The notes under the pieces: model-generated
The model's input: the letters and a program-made list of their open reading frames with translations, nothing else
Told to the model about the DNA's origin: nothing
Databases searched by the model: none
In this document: in pieces, positions 6,680-14,220 of the stretch
Position numbering within the stretch: position 1 is the first letter of the stretch
Layout: each line of letters opens with the position of its first letter
NCBI GenBank assembly: GCA_049680625.1
Contig: JBAUID010000052.1
Location: 1-20,818 of the forward strand
Source: JAUIAI01 sp049680625
GTDB lineage: Bacteria; Pseudomonadota; Gammaproteobacteria; Burkholderiales; Burkholderiaceae_E
DNA length: 20,818 bases
Direction of reading: 5' to 3'
Translations under genes and position numbers: made by a program

Positions 6680-7453
6680 CTATCGATCAGTGCCAGGCCG
6701 TTTAGGAATCACCGGTGCAAATGCAACCCACGGTTCATTGCCGTTTCCGAACGGAGGATATCGTGGATGGGTGCGCTTGTGATAACGGGTTGTTTTTGCA
6801 TATTTGCCTGTGCTGCGACCATGAAACAAACCGTATTCAGTCACCCGTCCGGCAGCGTCGCGGGTGACGTCAACAACAATACCCATGTGAACAATACCGC
6901 CGGGTTCAAATAAAGCGTTTGGGTTGGTGGCGCTATAGCGGGCCCTGGGTCGGCCGTAGAACAAGACCATACCGGGGGTAATCAGTTGACCCTGATTCGC
7001 CGCATTGCGAACTATTTGCAGCTCACCCTGCTGGTGATACCAACGGCCGAGTTGCCGTGTGCTGCGATAAGTTCCGGGGTCGGGAAGTGCTACCCCGGCA
7101 ACCCACGGCAAACGCTTTTTTAAATCCCGGAGCACCTGGTGAAAAATGCCCGAGCAGTCCTGCAGGCCGGGGCCCTGGCGGTACATTATTCTCTGGCGCT
7201 CGAGTTGGGCCGCGGACAGCCTGACAGCGTTCACGATGTCGCCACTAATGCGAGGGCCGCCCCCCGCCCGGCGCGATCTGACGGCGTTCTGCCGTGCGCC
7301 GGAAGTGAAAGCTTTTGACCCGCCAGCCGACTGAGACTTAAGCCCAGGTCTTCCCCCAGACGCTGCCCCAGACTCCACCCCCCCGCCACTGGCACAAGCG
7401 GCCAGCAAACTCGCACAGTACAAAACGCTGACAATTTTTGTTTCCACAGACAT
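6680..7453 (-). CDS. NlpC/P60-like cysteine peptidase, lipoprotein
   Basis: The N-terminus is a lipoprotein signal peptide ending in LAAC (Cys20), followed by a Gly/Ser-rich linker to about residue 70. The C-terminal domain carries the NlpC/P60 order of motifs: DCSG with the nucleophile Cys100, ITPGMVLFYG (equivalent to the family's PGDLVFF), HMGIVVDV with catalytic His189, and a later His211 in LFHGRS as a possible third polar residue. Such enzymes cleave D-Glu-diaminopimelate or related bonds in peptidoglycan and act in the periplasm. The insertion between the Cys and His motifs is larger than in the smallest NlpC domains. The ATG at 7453 has AAGGA upstream. It is divergent from the gene at 7622 and convergent with the unknown lipoprotein at 5705. 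Confidence 0.82.
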   Translation of the reverse strand: MSVETKIVSVLYCASLLAACASGGGVESGAASGGRPGLKSQSAGGSKAFTSGARQNAVRSRRAGGGPRISGDIVNAVRLSAAQLERQRIMYRQGPGLQDCSGIFHQVLRDLKKRLPWVAGVALPDPGTYRSTRQLGRWYHQQGELQIVRNAANQGQLITPGMVLFYGRPRARYSATNPNALFEPGGIVHMGIVVDVTRDAAGRVTEYGLFHGRSTGKYAKTTRYHKRTHPRYPPFGNGNEPWVAFAPVIPKRPGTDR

Positions 7454-7510
7454 CAGGGCTATCCTTGTCGGAGGGTGGTGCCGGGCAGATAATCGAGTCG
7501 CTTTGCCGAA

Positions 7511-7566
7511 CCTGCCTACTGACTCCTGCCTACTGACTCCTGTCTACTATCTGCTGTTTACTATCC
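7511..7566. repeat. 14-bp tandem repeat, four units, in a divergent promoter region
   Basis: Units at 7511, 7525, 7539 and 7553 read cctgcctactgact (twice, identical), cctgtctactatct and gctgtttactatcc. A decayed fifth piece follows at 7567. The array occupies about a third of the 168-base region between the divergent NlpC-like and histidine-motif genes, so it probably overlaps the promoter of one or both. Confidence 0.9.
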
Positions 7567-7621
7567 GTCTACTTTAAACCACCCGAACTTCACATTAAAT
7601 TTATCCTTCCAAAAACTGAAC

Positions 7622-8359
7622 GTGAGCACAACACTTGACCTGAGCGGCCTGGACCGCGACGATTTGCTGGCCATGAGAGGTGCCGCTGATGAAGTGATCG
7701 AATGCCTGCGCGCCCTCGAAGACGGAGAACTCAGCCTGGTTGGAGAAATAAAGCGTGGCCACGGCGAGCTACCGGAACTTGAACACTACCCGCCGGACGA
7801 CGTCCAGCAAGAGGAGTCGCAGTATGTTTTTCACTGGCATGAAGACCGCGGCGATCTCGAAATTGGCCACTTTCACACCTTCCTGCGTCTGCATGACAAC
7901 GAGGCAACCCACATCATTGCCATTTCGATGCAGGACGAGTCCACCCCGGTTAACTTGTTTTGCACGAACCAGTGGGTCACTGATGAACGCCTGGTGGATG
8001 CTGAGGAGCTGATCGACAGCCTGGCCTTGTTCAATATCGACCATGCCAGTCCTAGCTGGCCGGTGAACCGGTGGGTAAGCGCGATGCTGGTTTTGTTTCG
8101 ACCGCAGATTGCTTTTTTATTAAGCCACCGTGATCAACGGCTTACCGAGGCTGCGGAAGAATCGGGTGAGGAAATCGAAACCGTCTGGCGTGACCACAGC
8201 ATTGAAGTGACCGGATTGCTACCTATTGATGTTGATGCCCAGGTTAGGTCAATAGACAAAGCACTGGCAAATTTGGCGCGAAAGAAGAAAGCGAAAGCTA
8301 AATCCAAAACGAAAGCCAACACTAAAACCAAAGCAAAAACGACCCGCAAAAAGTCTTAA
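7622..8359 (+). CDS. Uncharacterised protein with paired histidine motifs and a Lys/Ala-rich tail (possibly DUF6969)
   Basis: This 245-residue protein has no signal peptide or membrane segment. The core (residues 15-215) includes a helical start, then QYVFHWHEDRG (His71, His73), GHFHTFLRL (His83, His85), THIIAISMQ and LFCTNQWVT. From memory this resembles the uncharacterised DUF6969 proteins, but I cannot confirm it. The clustered HxH motifs look like a metal or active site (inference). The last 25 residues (221-245) are almost only Lys, Ala, Thr and Ser, as in histone-H1-like or nucleic-acid-binding tails. The GTG start at 7622 lacks a clear ribosome-binding site; an in-frame ATG at 7673 is the alternative. 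Its stop overlaps the metallophosphoesterase stop by four bases on the opposite strand. No function is assigned. Confidence 0.85.
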   Translation: MSTTLDLSGLDRDDLLAMRGAADEVIECLRALEDGELSLVGEIKRGHGELPELEHYPPDDVQQEESQYVFHWHEDRGDLEIGHFHTFLRLHDNEATHIIAISMQDESTPVNLFCTNQWVTDERLVDAEELIDSLALFNIDHASPSWPVNRWVSAMLVLFRPQIAFLLSHRDQRLTEAAEESGEEIETVWRDHSIEVTGLLPIDVDAQVRSIDKALANLARKKKAKAKSKTKANTKTKAKTTRKKS

Positions 8360-10158
8360 AACCTGGACGGTACCTTCGGCGTAAACCCACCGGTGCCTGC
8401 AATGCGAATATGGTCCACCACCCGGCCGCGCAGGTTTTCGCCACGTGCCGGGTCCACCTGGTAGTACCCATCTGCCCGCCTGGTTACTATCCAGCGGCGC
8501 GGTACCCGGTCGATACCAATACACCACATATCCAACTGACCACCGGGCCGTACCCGAAAGCGCAGAAAACCCTTGTAATCGGGGTTACGTAGAGCACTGA
8601 AGGCCTCGTTGGCATGAATACCAAAATGGTTCAGGCACAGGTAAAGGTACAGGCCGAAGATCACCGAACCAACAAACCAGGCAAACACAAATATCAGACC
8701 GCCGCTAAGTAACATCTGCGCAATACTCTTGGGTGCAAGGCTAAACCCTGTCACCGCCACATAAGTGGCCAGCCAGTAGATCAGGACGCCGGCAACAATA
8801 TGAACCAGGGCGTGGGCCACCCCAAGGCTTAAGGTTTTTGCCGTTCGCGGCCGGTCTGAGAAAAAAATAAAACCCAGAAAAATCAACAAGTACAAAGCCG
8901 CGCCGACCGGGTTGAGCAATAAGCTGTGAAAGGCCGCAACAAAAGCATCACGCCAATCAACCAGGCCAATAGTGCCCAGTTCAGCAACGCAGGTTTGCTC
9001 GTAACAAGTGCCGCTGGCCAGGCCGTTAGACCAGGATGCTGTCAGATATGAAAACGCAGCCAAAGCGCCAAAGCGCGGGTTTTTGATCGCAAACAATAAA
9101 TTGCCACTGGTCAACGCCCGGGAGGTTTCTTTGGATGGGTAACTCTGCTGGTGGCTAAACTCACGCTTCGGGTCGTCTGGCAATGAATGTGTCGGATGCA
9201 AGAACGCACCACCGATCCCGCAGGCAATCAAGTGCCGGCCATCATCAGAGGTATCACGCCGGTAACAGTGTTCGTCACTGGCTACCGAAATCACCAGCGC
9301 ATCATTCAGGGCAACAATCAGGCGTTGCAGCCGATCGCCGCCAGGTTCGGGAATACTGCGCGCAGCCGGGGTTGGCCCGCGACGCGGGTCAGCATCGCGC
9401 CAGGCTTCGAACCAGCCGGGATCAGCAAGGCAAAGAATGGCGCGATCACCTTTCGGAACTTTATTCGCCTGACCAATGAGGTAATCAGCCTGGGCTTCGT
9501 CCAGATCACCGTCGAGTTGGGTATCAGCAGCAAAAATCCACCAGCCATGGGGTAAGCGGGCAACAAAATAGCTGTGGCGCTGGCGCGTCTGACGCCCACA
9601 GATTCGGCCGCCACTGCAAAACAGCTTGCGAAAGTGCACCAGGGAGTCATACCAGTCGTGATTACCCGGAATGGCAACCGCATCACCGGGATCATCACCC
9701 CAGCGGCGCAAGGCAACTTCATACGGACGGTTTAAGCGGTCTTCGTAATTGCTCCAGGTGGGATAAGGGTAAACCTGATCACCACCGAATATAAGCAATC
9801 GTCCGCGCGGCAGGGTCACATCACCATCAGTCCACGTTGGCTGACAAACCAGCGAAGCTACCGAGTATGTTGCGTCCCAGCCATCACCAGTATCGGCGAC
9901 GTAGTCAAAGGTAAAACTGCCGTCCGGGTGACGTTCGGTGAAGCCGGTGTAATCGAGTGGCACCGCTTTGTACGTGAGCGCATCAATGCGGCGGGAATCG
10001 GAGTGGCGACTGATCCAGGTTGAGATCAGTACTTCAAGCCCGGTGCGCAACAACTGATCCGGGTCGTACCAGCCGACCATGGGTTGGCGCCGTAACGGAC
10101 GCCGGGGATTGTCTTCTTTGATCATCAGAACGCGCAAGCAGAGGCTGGCGCCCGGCAT
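8356..10158 (-). CDS. Membrane-anchored metallophosphoesterase
   Basis: This 600-residue protein has a calcineurin-type phosphoesterase domain in the first half: DTGDG (89-93), GGDQVYP (125-131), GNHDWY (165-170) and SDEHCY (294-299), followed by GGAFLHPTH (316-324). The first and last motifs differ from the textbook DxH and GHxH, so some metal ligands are unusual. Three hydrophobic stretches (about 415-433, 443-470 and 480-513) are membrane helices, and the C-terminal 85 residues look soluble. With no signal peptide, the catalytic half is probably cytoplasmic. The substrate is unknown. The ATG at 10158 overlaps the MFS stop as TGATG, indicating translational coupling, so the TTG just before it is not preferred. 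It is the last gene of the lipoprotein-MFS-phosphoesterase operon. Confidence 0.9.
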   Translation of the reverse strand: MPGASLCLRVLMIKEDNPRRPLRRQPMVGWYDPDQLLRTGLEVLISTWISRHSDSRRIDALTYKAVPLDYTGFTERHPDGSFTFDYVADTGDGWDATYSVASLVCQPTWTDGDVTLPRGRLLIFGGDQVYPYPTWSNYEDRLNRPYEVALRRWGDDPGDAVAIPGNHDWYDSLVHFRKLFCSGGRICGRQTRQRHSYFVARLPHGWWIFAADTQLDGDLDEAQADYLIGQANKVPKGDRAILCLADPGWFEAWRDADPRRGPTPAARSIPEPGGDRLQRLIVALNDALVISVASDEHCYRRDTSDDGRHLIACGIGGAFLHPTHSLPDDPKREFSHQQSYPSKETSRALTSGNLLFAIKNPRFGALAAFSYLTASWSNGLASGTCYEQTCVAELGTIGLVDWRDAFVAAFHSLLLNPVGAALYLLIFLGFIFFSDRPRTAKTLSLGVAHALVHIVAGVLIYWLATYVAVTGFSLAPKSIAQMLLSGGLIFVFAWFVGSVIFGLYLYLCLNHFGIHANEAFSALRNPDYKGFLRFRVRPGGQLDMWCIGIDRVPRRWIVTRRADGYYQVDPARGENLRGRVVDHIRIAGTGGFTPKVPSRF

Positions 10159-11441
10159 CAACGCTCGGGCAGACCACGCTCATTGTATGGGCGAACCCGG
10201 AATAGCAACATCCAGAGCAGGCCAAGAAATTCCATCACCATCCAGATGCGTAGTGCGTTGCGAAAGCCATCAGCCTCAGAAGCCGACCAGGATATACACC
10301 AGTCCACCAACGCGCCAAAAAACCACTGGATCAGGAAGACGCCAGAGAACAACACCATGTTGTACGCCGTCAGCGCGCGACCGGCCAGATGATCAGGAAA
10401 AGTCAGGCTGACCCAGGTTTGCATCGGCGTGTAGGCAACCGCCAGAAACGCCCATAGGATCCACAAACCCACCCCGACGATTGGGTCTGACACCGTGCTG
10501 AGCACACCATGAACCAGGAGAATCCCAACCGAAGTGACACTCGTAATATGCAAGAGGGTCCATCCGCGACGCTCAAACTTGCGCACCAGCCCACTGAGCA
10601 TCACAAATGAAAACATCAGCCCCAGGTTAAACACAAACAAGGCCTGGGCAGACTGATCCGGGGTCATGCCCAGCACCCGCGTGAACCATGGCCCTGCCCA
10701 CAGGGTTGAACTAGCAACAAAGCCGCCTTGCAGCAATACCGCCATGACCAGAAAGCGCCATATATAAGGGTCGGCATAAACCACTTTATAACCGCGCAAA
10801 CCATCCAGCAGACTCGCTTTTGGTGACAACTTTTCCTGTTTCGGCAGCAGAAAAAAGATGGCAATGCTGATCAACACAATGACAATGGCAATACCAATAA
10901 AAATACCGCGCCAGCCGATATAGGGAATCACCATGCGCACAGGTACTGTTGCTACCAGTGCGCCGGAAGTGCCAGCTACTAACATCAGCGACACCAGTTG
11001 CTGCTGACGGTCGGCGGCAAACCAGAAACGATAAAGACGCAACGGTGCCATCAGGCCGGCGGCAAATCCAACGCCAATTAGTGCCCGCCCGATCCAAAGG
11101 CCAACAACCGCCTCGCTGAGCGCAAAAATAGTGCAGCCCAAAGCGGCAATCAACAGCAGACAACAGTGAACCCGCCTGGAGCCATAACGATCCAGCCAGA
11201 CCCCAAGCGGCAACTGGGTCATTGCAAAACCAAAAAAGTACGCGCTTGTCAGTGAACCCAGCTGGGCATTGGATAACGACAGATCAGCAACCAGGTCCGG
11301 CGCGATGACAGAGTTGATGGCGCGCATGCTGTAGGACAACCAGTAGGCAGCCGCCAGGCACAGGAACATACGGGTAGCAAAACCCTTATCGAGTTGATTC
11401 ACACCCGGCACCGGGCTGACGGCCGCCGGCGCATTACTCAT
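10158..11441 (-). CDS. Major facilitator superfamily transporter
   Basis: This 427-residue protein has about 12 hydrophobic helices, in two sets of six separated by a basic/polar loop around LLPKQEKLSPKASLLDG. The diagnostic MFS motif A, GVWLDRYGSRR, lies between helices 2 and 3 (residues 80-90). The first helix region with SYSMRAINSVIAPDL resembles organic-anion or nitrate-type MFS carriers, but the substrate cannot be assigned. The ATG at 11441 is the last of three ATGs spaced 14 bases apart in a tandem repeat. The two earlier ones open only five-codon frames. The stop codon is fused to the start of the metallophosphoesterase, so the two proteins are probably made together in the inner membrane. 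Confidence 0.94.
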   Translation of the reverse strand: MSNAPAAVSPVPGVNQLDKGFATRMFLCLAAAYWLSYSMRAINSVIAPDLVADLSLSNAQLGSLTSAYFFGFAMTQLPLGVWLDRYGSRRVHCCLLLIAALGCTIFALSEAVVGLWIGRALIGVGFAAGLMAPLRLYRFWFAADRQQQLVSLMLVAGTSGALVATVPVRMVIPYIGWRGIFIGIAIVIVLISIAIFFLLPKQEKLSPKASLLDGLRGYKVVYADPYIWRFLVMAVLLQGGFVASSTLWAGPWFTRVLGMTPDQSAQALFVFNLGLMFSFVMLSGLVRKFERRGWTLLHITSVTSVGILLVHGVLSTVSDPIVGVGLWILWAFLAVAYTPMQTWVSLTFPDHLAGRALTAYNMVLFSGVFLIQWFFGALVDWCISWSASEADGFRNALRIWMVMEFLGLLWMLLFRVRPYNERGLPER

Positions 11442-11470
11442 TGCGTATTACTCATTGCGTATTACTCATT
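11433..11470 (-). repeat. 14-bp tandem repeat containing the MFS start codon
   Basis: On the minus strand the unit ATGAGTAATACGCA occurs twice and then starts a third time as the real gene start (ATGAGTAATGCG). ATGs at 11469 and 11455 each give ATG AGT AAT ACG CAA TGA, and each TGA overlaps the next ATG by ATGA. The weak site CGGA lies before the first ATG. Each unit also has a GAG nine bases before the next ATG. Confidence 0.9.
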
Positions 11471-11504
11471 GGTCATTCCGTTGCCCTGTTTTGCTGACGA
11501 TGCC

Positions 11505-12152
11505 TCAACTTGTAAGCGCAACGGCGGATGGCTTGCCGGCTCGCAGTCTTAGGGAACCGAGAAACGTCTCCACGTGTTCAGCAGGCGGGTCGGCACCCAA
11601 CACGACAAACTGGTAGAGGGTGGCACCAAAACCCACGAATACCGCAATCATGTCGGCCGGCTCTCCGCGGGCGGTACCGCGAATGTGCACTTTCACTCCA
11701 GGCACCTGGCCAATTGGCGTGCCGGTCGAGTCGATAATCGGTAAGAGTTGTTCTTCGCTGGACACCACTGAGCCAGCAATGTTGCGAGTCATGCCAGCCT
11801 GCATCGCTGACAGCGCCTGGGCTCGAATTGCCGGGCGATCATTCAGCTCGGTGGCACTTTCATCCAGGGTTGTCCACGCCGCGGTAAATGACAGCTGATT
11901 CACCTGGGCGCCATGCATGCGCATGTCGACGGGAAGACCATCCAAGTTTATCTTGCGCGTCATCGCCACCGGCTTGCCCGGTAACATAAAGACAAAAGGT
12001 TCTTCCGCGGGTTGAATTTCGCGCCAGTCGTATGATGGGGTGCAAGCGATTAACAGCGACGATGCCAATACAAGGCTCATTGCGGCAAATTGACGACAAA
12101 TATGCTGACCCACGTGTTGGTGACCTGCTAAATGAACGAACCGGTGCCGCAT
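11505..12152 (-). CDS. Uncharacterised putative lipoprotein
   Basis: I do not recognise the family. The frame extends to a TTG at 12236; the first ATG is at 12152 (215 residues). A GTG at 12113 would give a more typical lipoprotein signal, with few residues and an Arg before SLVLASSLLIAC. The lipobox LIAC places the lipidated Cys at residue 37 counting from 12152. The mature part has a strand-rich pattern: FVFMLPGKPVAMTRKINLDG, FTAAWTTL, GVKVHIRGTARG and MIAVFVGFGATLYQFVVLG. It ends with AEHVETFLGSLRL, a layout seen in many small envelope proteins that test as surface-exposed beta domains (inference). It is the first gene of a three-gene minus-strand operon with the MFS transporter (63-base gap) and the metallophosphoesterase. 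Confidence 0.72.
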   Translation of the reverse strand: MRHRFVHLAGHQHVGQHICRQFAAMSLVLASSLLIACTPSYDWREIQPAEEPFVFMLPGKPVAMTRKINLDGLPVDMRMHGAQVNQLSFTAAWTTLDESATELNDRPAIRAQALSAMQAGMTRNIAGSVVSSEEQLLPIIDSTGTPIGQVPGVKVHIRGTARGEPADMIAVFVGFGATLYQFVVLGADPPAEHVETFLGSLRLRAGKPSAVALTS

Positions 12153-12283
12153 CGGGCCCCGGGTTTGGCGGCGGCAGCCGCTACATTTGGAAAAAAGCCG
12201 CTGCACCGCGATACTAAGCGCAACCTGACCAGGCAACCACTGCTGGATGACCCACAGCCGGATCGGGGCGGTTCAGTGATTGG

Positions 12284-12315
12284 CATAGAGAAACCGACAT
12301 AGAGAAATCGACATA
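12284..12315. repeat. 14-bp tandem repeat in the divergent lipoprotein/DUF1840 region
   Basis: catagagaaaccga (12284-12297) is followed by catagagaaatcga (12298-12311) and a partial third unit, cata. It lies in the 267-base gap between the divergent lipoprotein and DUF1840 genes. Confidence 0.8.
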
Positions 12316-12330
12316 CGGCGCAGGCAAGGC

Positions 12331-12348
12331 AAAGGCGGTAAAGGCGGT
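12331..12348. repeat. 9-bp tandem repeat
   Basis: aaaggcggt is repeated exactly twice, with a third partial aaggg following, only 15 bases after the 14-bp repeat. Confidence 0.7.
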
Positions 12349-12419
12349 AAGGGCCTGCACCCTACCAGAGCCTGACCTACAGTCAACAACCCACAAGCCC
12401 TTACACCCGGGAGAATCAC

Positions 12420-12737
12420 ATGATTTACGAGTTCACCAGTCGCGCTACCGGCAGCATCATCCTGACCGAACCGGTTGGCAACACCTTGCTCGAAGCCATT
12501 GGCCGCGAACCGGGAAAAAGCGGGGTGATCACTGTCGATCAAATGCCCGATGTCATTGCCAAGCTTGAGGCCTTGTCCGCAGCCAACCCGACCGAACCGC
12601 TTGATGAACAGACCAAGCGAGGAGTTTTTGACAGCCGCGCAGACATACCCGTTTCGTTGTCGCAACGGGCGTTCCCACTGATCGAAATGCTGCAAGAAGC
12701 ACTCAAGGCTGGAAAAGAAGTCACCTGGACAGTGTGA
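12420..12737 (+). CDS. DUF1840 family protein
   Basis: This 105-residue cytoplasmic protein opens with MIYEFTSRATGSIILTEPVG, followed by LLEAIGREPGKSGVITVDQMPDVIAKLEAL and a C-terminal amphipathic helix FPLIEMLQEALKAGKEVTW. This matches the whole length and motif order of DUF1840, known mainly from Beta- and Gammaproteobacteria. Its function is unknown. GGGAGA at 12409-12414 sets the ATG at 12420. It stands 95 bases before the BenE gene on the same strand and may be cotranscribed. The upstream region contains the two short tandem repeats listed above. Confidence 0.9.
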   Translation: MIYEFTSRATGSIILTEPVGNTLLEAIGREPGKSGVITVDQMPDVIAKLEALSAANPTEPLDEQTKRGVFDSRADIPVSLSQRAFPLIEMLQEALKAGKEVTWTV

Positions 12738-12832
12738 GCCGCGCAAACCAGCCTTTCCCTGGGGCCAACACCCAGTGACAGCGAAGCCCTGATAATCCTG
12801 AAATATTTTTCACAAACACCATTGGAGTTGAA

Positions 12833-14122
12833 TTGAGCCTGCTGGAACCGATTGCCCGACCAGTCACAACTTTTGGTCGGCTAAGGTCCGACCTGAATGC
12901 CACCACGATGGTGAACGGTTTGATCGGTTTTATCTTTGCGGCGACCGGGCCAATGGCAATCATCCTGGCTGTGGGTGATCAAGGCGGCCTCGATCGGGTC
13001 ACGCTTGCGTCATGGGTGTTTGGTTCTTTTTTCATGAACGGCATTCTGTCGATCATTTCGTGCTGGTTGTATCGCACACCACTGGCTTTTTTCTGGACCA
13101 TGCCCGGTGCTGTACTGGTCGGGCCGGCCCTGGGCCACCTGAGTTTTGAGCAAGTGGTTGGCGCCTACTTCGCCTGTGGCTTGTTAATGCTGGTGTTGGG
13201 CCTCAGTGGCTGGGTTCGCCGCGCCATGCTGGCAATACCAATGCCAATTGTTATGGGCATGGTGGCCGGCGTGTTCTTACGCTTTGGTACCAACTGGATT
13301 GTTGCGGTACGTGACGAAATTTTATTAGCCGGCAGTATGACGCTTGTATTTATTGTGCTCAGCGCCATGCCCGCTCTTGGCCGACGCATGCCACCGTTAA
13401 TCGGTGCGCTGCTGACCGGCGCGATGGTGATTGCGGCAACCGGCAGCTTTGATACCAGCAGCGCAGTTTCGGATAACCGCTGGTATGGCGGGCCAACCTG
13501 GTTTATGCCCGAATTTTCGTGGCAGGCAATGTTTGAACTGGTTGTGCCGCTGGCCATCACGGTTCTGGTGGTACAAAACGGCCAGGGTGCTGCCGTATTG
13601 CATGCCACCGGACACAAAACCCCAATCAATTACGTGACCAGCGCCTGTGGCCTGTGGTCGGTATTTGCTGCCGCGGTTGGCTCAGTACCCACCTGCCTGA
13701 CCGGGCCAACCAATGCATTAATCAGCAGCTCGGGCAAGCGCGAGTCACATTATGCAGCCGGCATTATTGTCGGTATTTTGGCGATGGCCTTTGGCATCCT
13801 GGCCCCCGGGGCCACGAGTATCCTGCTGGCCTGCCCACCTGCTTTTATTGCCACCATTGCCGGCCTGGCGATGATCAAAATTCTTGGCGCGGCCTTTAGC
13901 ACGGCGTTTGGTGGGCGTTTTTTGAACGGCGGGCTGATCACTTTTCTCGTGACTGTCTCCGGTATCAGCATTTTCAATATTGGTGCGCCGTTCTGGGGTT
14001 TGGTATTTGGCTTTATCCTTTCCTTCTTTCTGGACCCGGCTGACCACAAGCTGGCTGCTGATGAACGGGCCAGACAATCGGCCCAAGCAGCACATTCAGC
14101 CCGCCCGGCGCGTCAACAATAA
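12833..14122 (+). CDS. benE: BenE family benzoate/H+ symporter-like transporter
   Basis: This 429-residue polytopic inner-membrane protein has about 12 hydrophobic segments and a short polar tail. Typical BenE features are GLIGFIFAATGPMAIILAVG near residues 30-50, the WTMPGAVLVGPALG half-helix (about 85-98), PMPIVMGMVAGVFLRFG, VVQNGQG in the second half, and TCLTGPTNALI with SSGKRESHYAAGI. The fold belongs to the APC/nucleobase-type superfamily, and characterised BenE imports benzoate with protons. No benzoate-degradation genes are in view, so the substrate could be another aromatic acid. The start is TTG at 12833, supported by GGAG five bases upstream. The next gene, glutathione reductase, starts 98 bases later. 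Confidence 0.92.
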   Translation: MSLLEPIARPVTTFGRLRSDLNATTMVNGLIGFIFAATGPMAIILAVGDQGGLDRVTLASWVFGSFFMNGILSIISCWLYRTPLAFFWTMPGAVLVGPALGHLSFEQVVGAYFACGLLMLVLGLSGWVRRAMLAIPMPIVMGMVAGVFLRFGTNWIVAVRDEILLAGSMTLVFIVLSAMPALGRRMPPLIGALLTGAMVIAATGSFDTSSAVSDNRWYGGPTWFMPEFSWQAMFELVVPLAITVLVVQNGQGAAVLHATGHKTPINYVTSACGLWSVFAAAVGSVPTCLTGPTNALISSSGKRESHYAAGIIVGILAMAFGILAPGATSILLACPPAFIATIAGLAMIKILGAAFSTAFGGRFLNGGLITFLVTVSGISIFNIGAPFWGLVFGFILSFFLDPADHKLAADERARQSAQAAHSARPARQQ

Positions 14123-14220
14123 TAGGCGTTATCGGCAAACCAGCTGACCAGCTAAGCAACCTATTGGCGCAGGCAACCCGCCACCGCAGTGCAAAATTTT
14201 AGGTAATAAGTGAGACCATT

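Noticed and set aside
7511..7580. 14-bp units considered as a CRISPR array
   Set aside because: The units are directly abutting with no spacers and are too short for CRISPR repeats; no cas genes are present.
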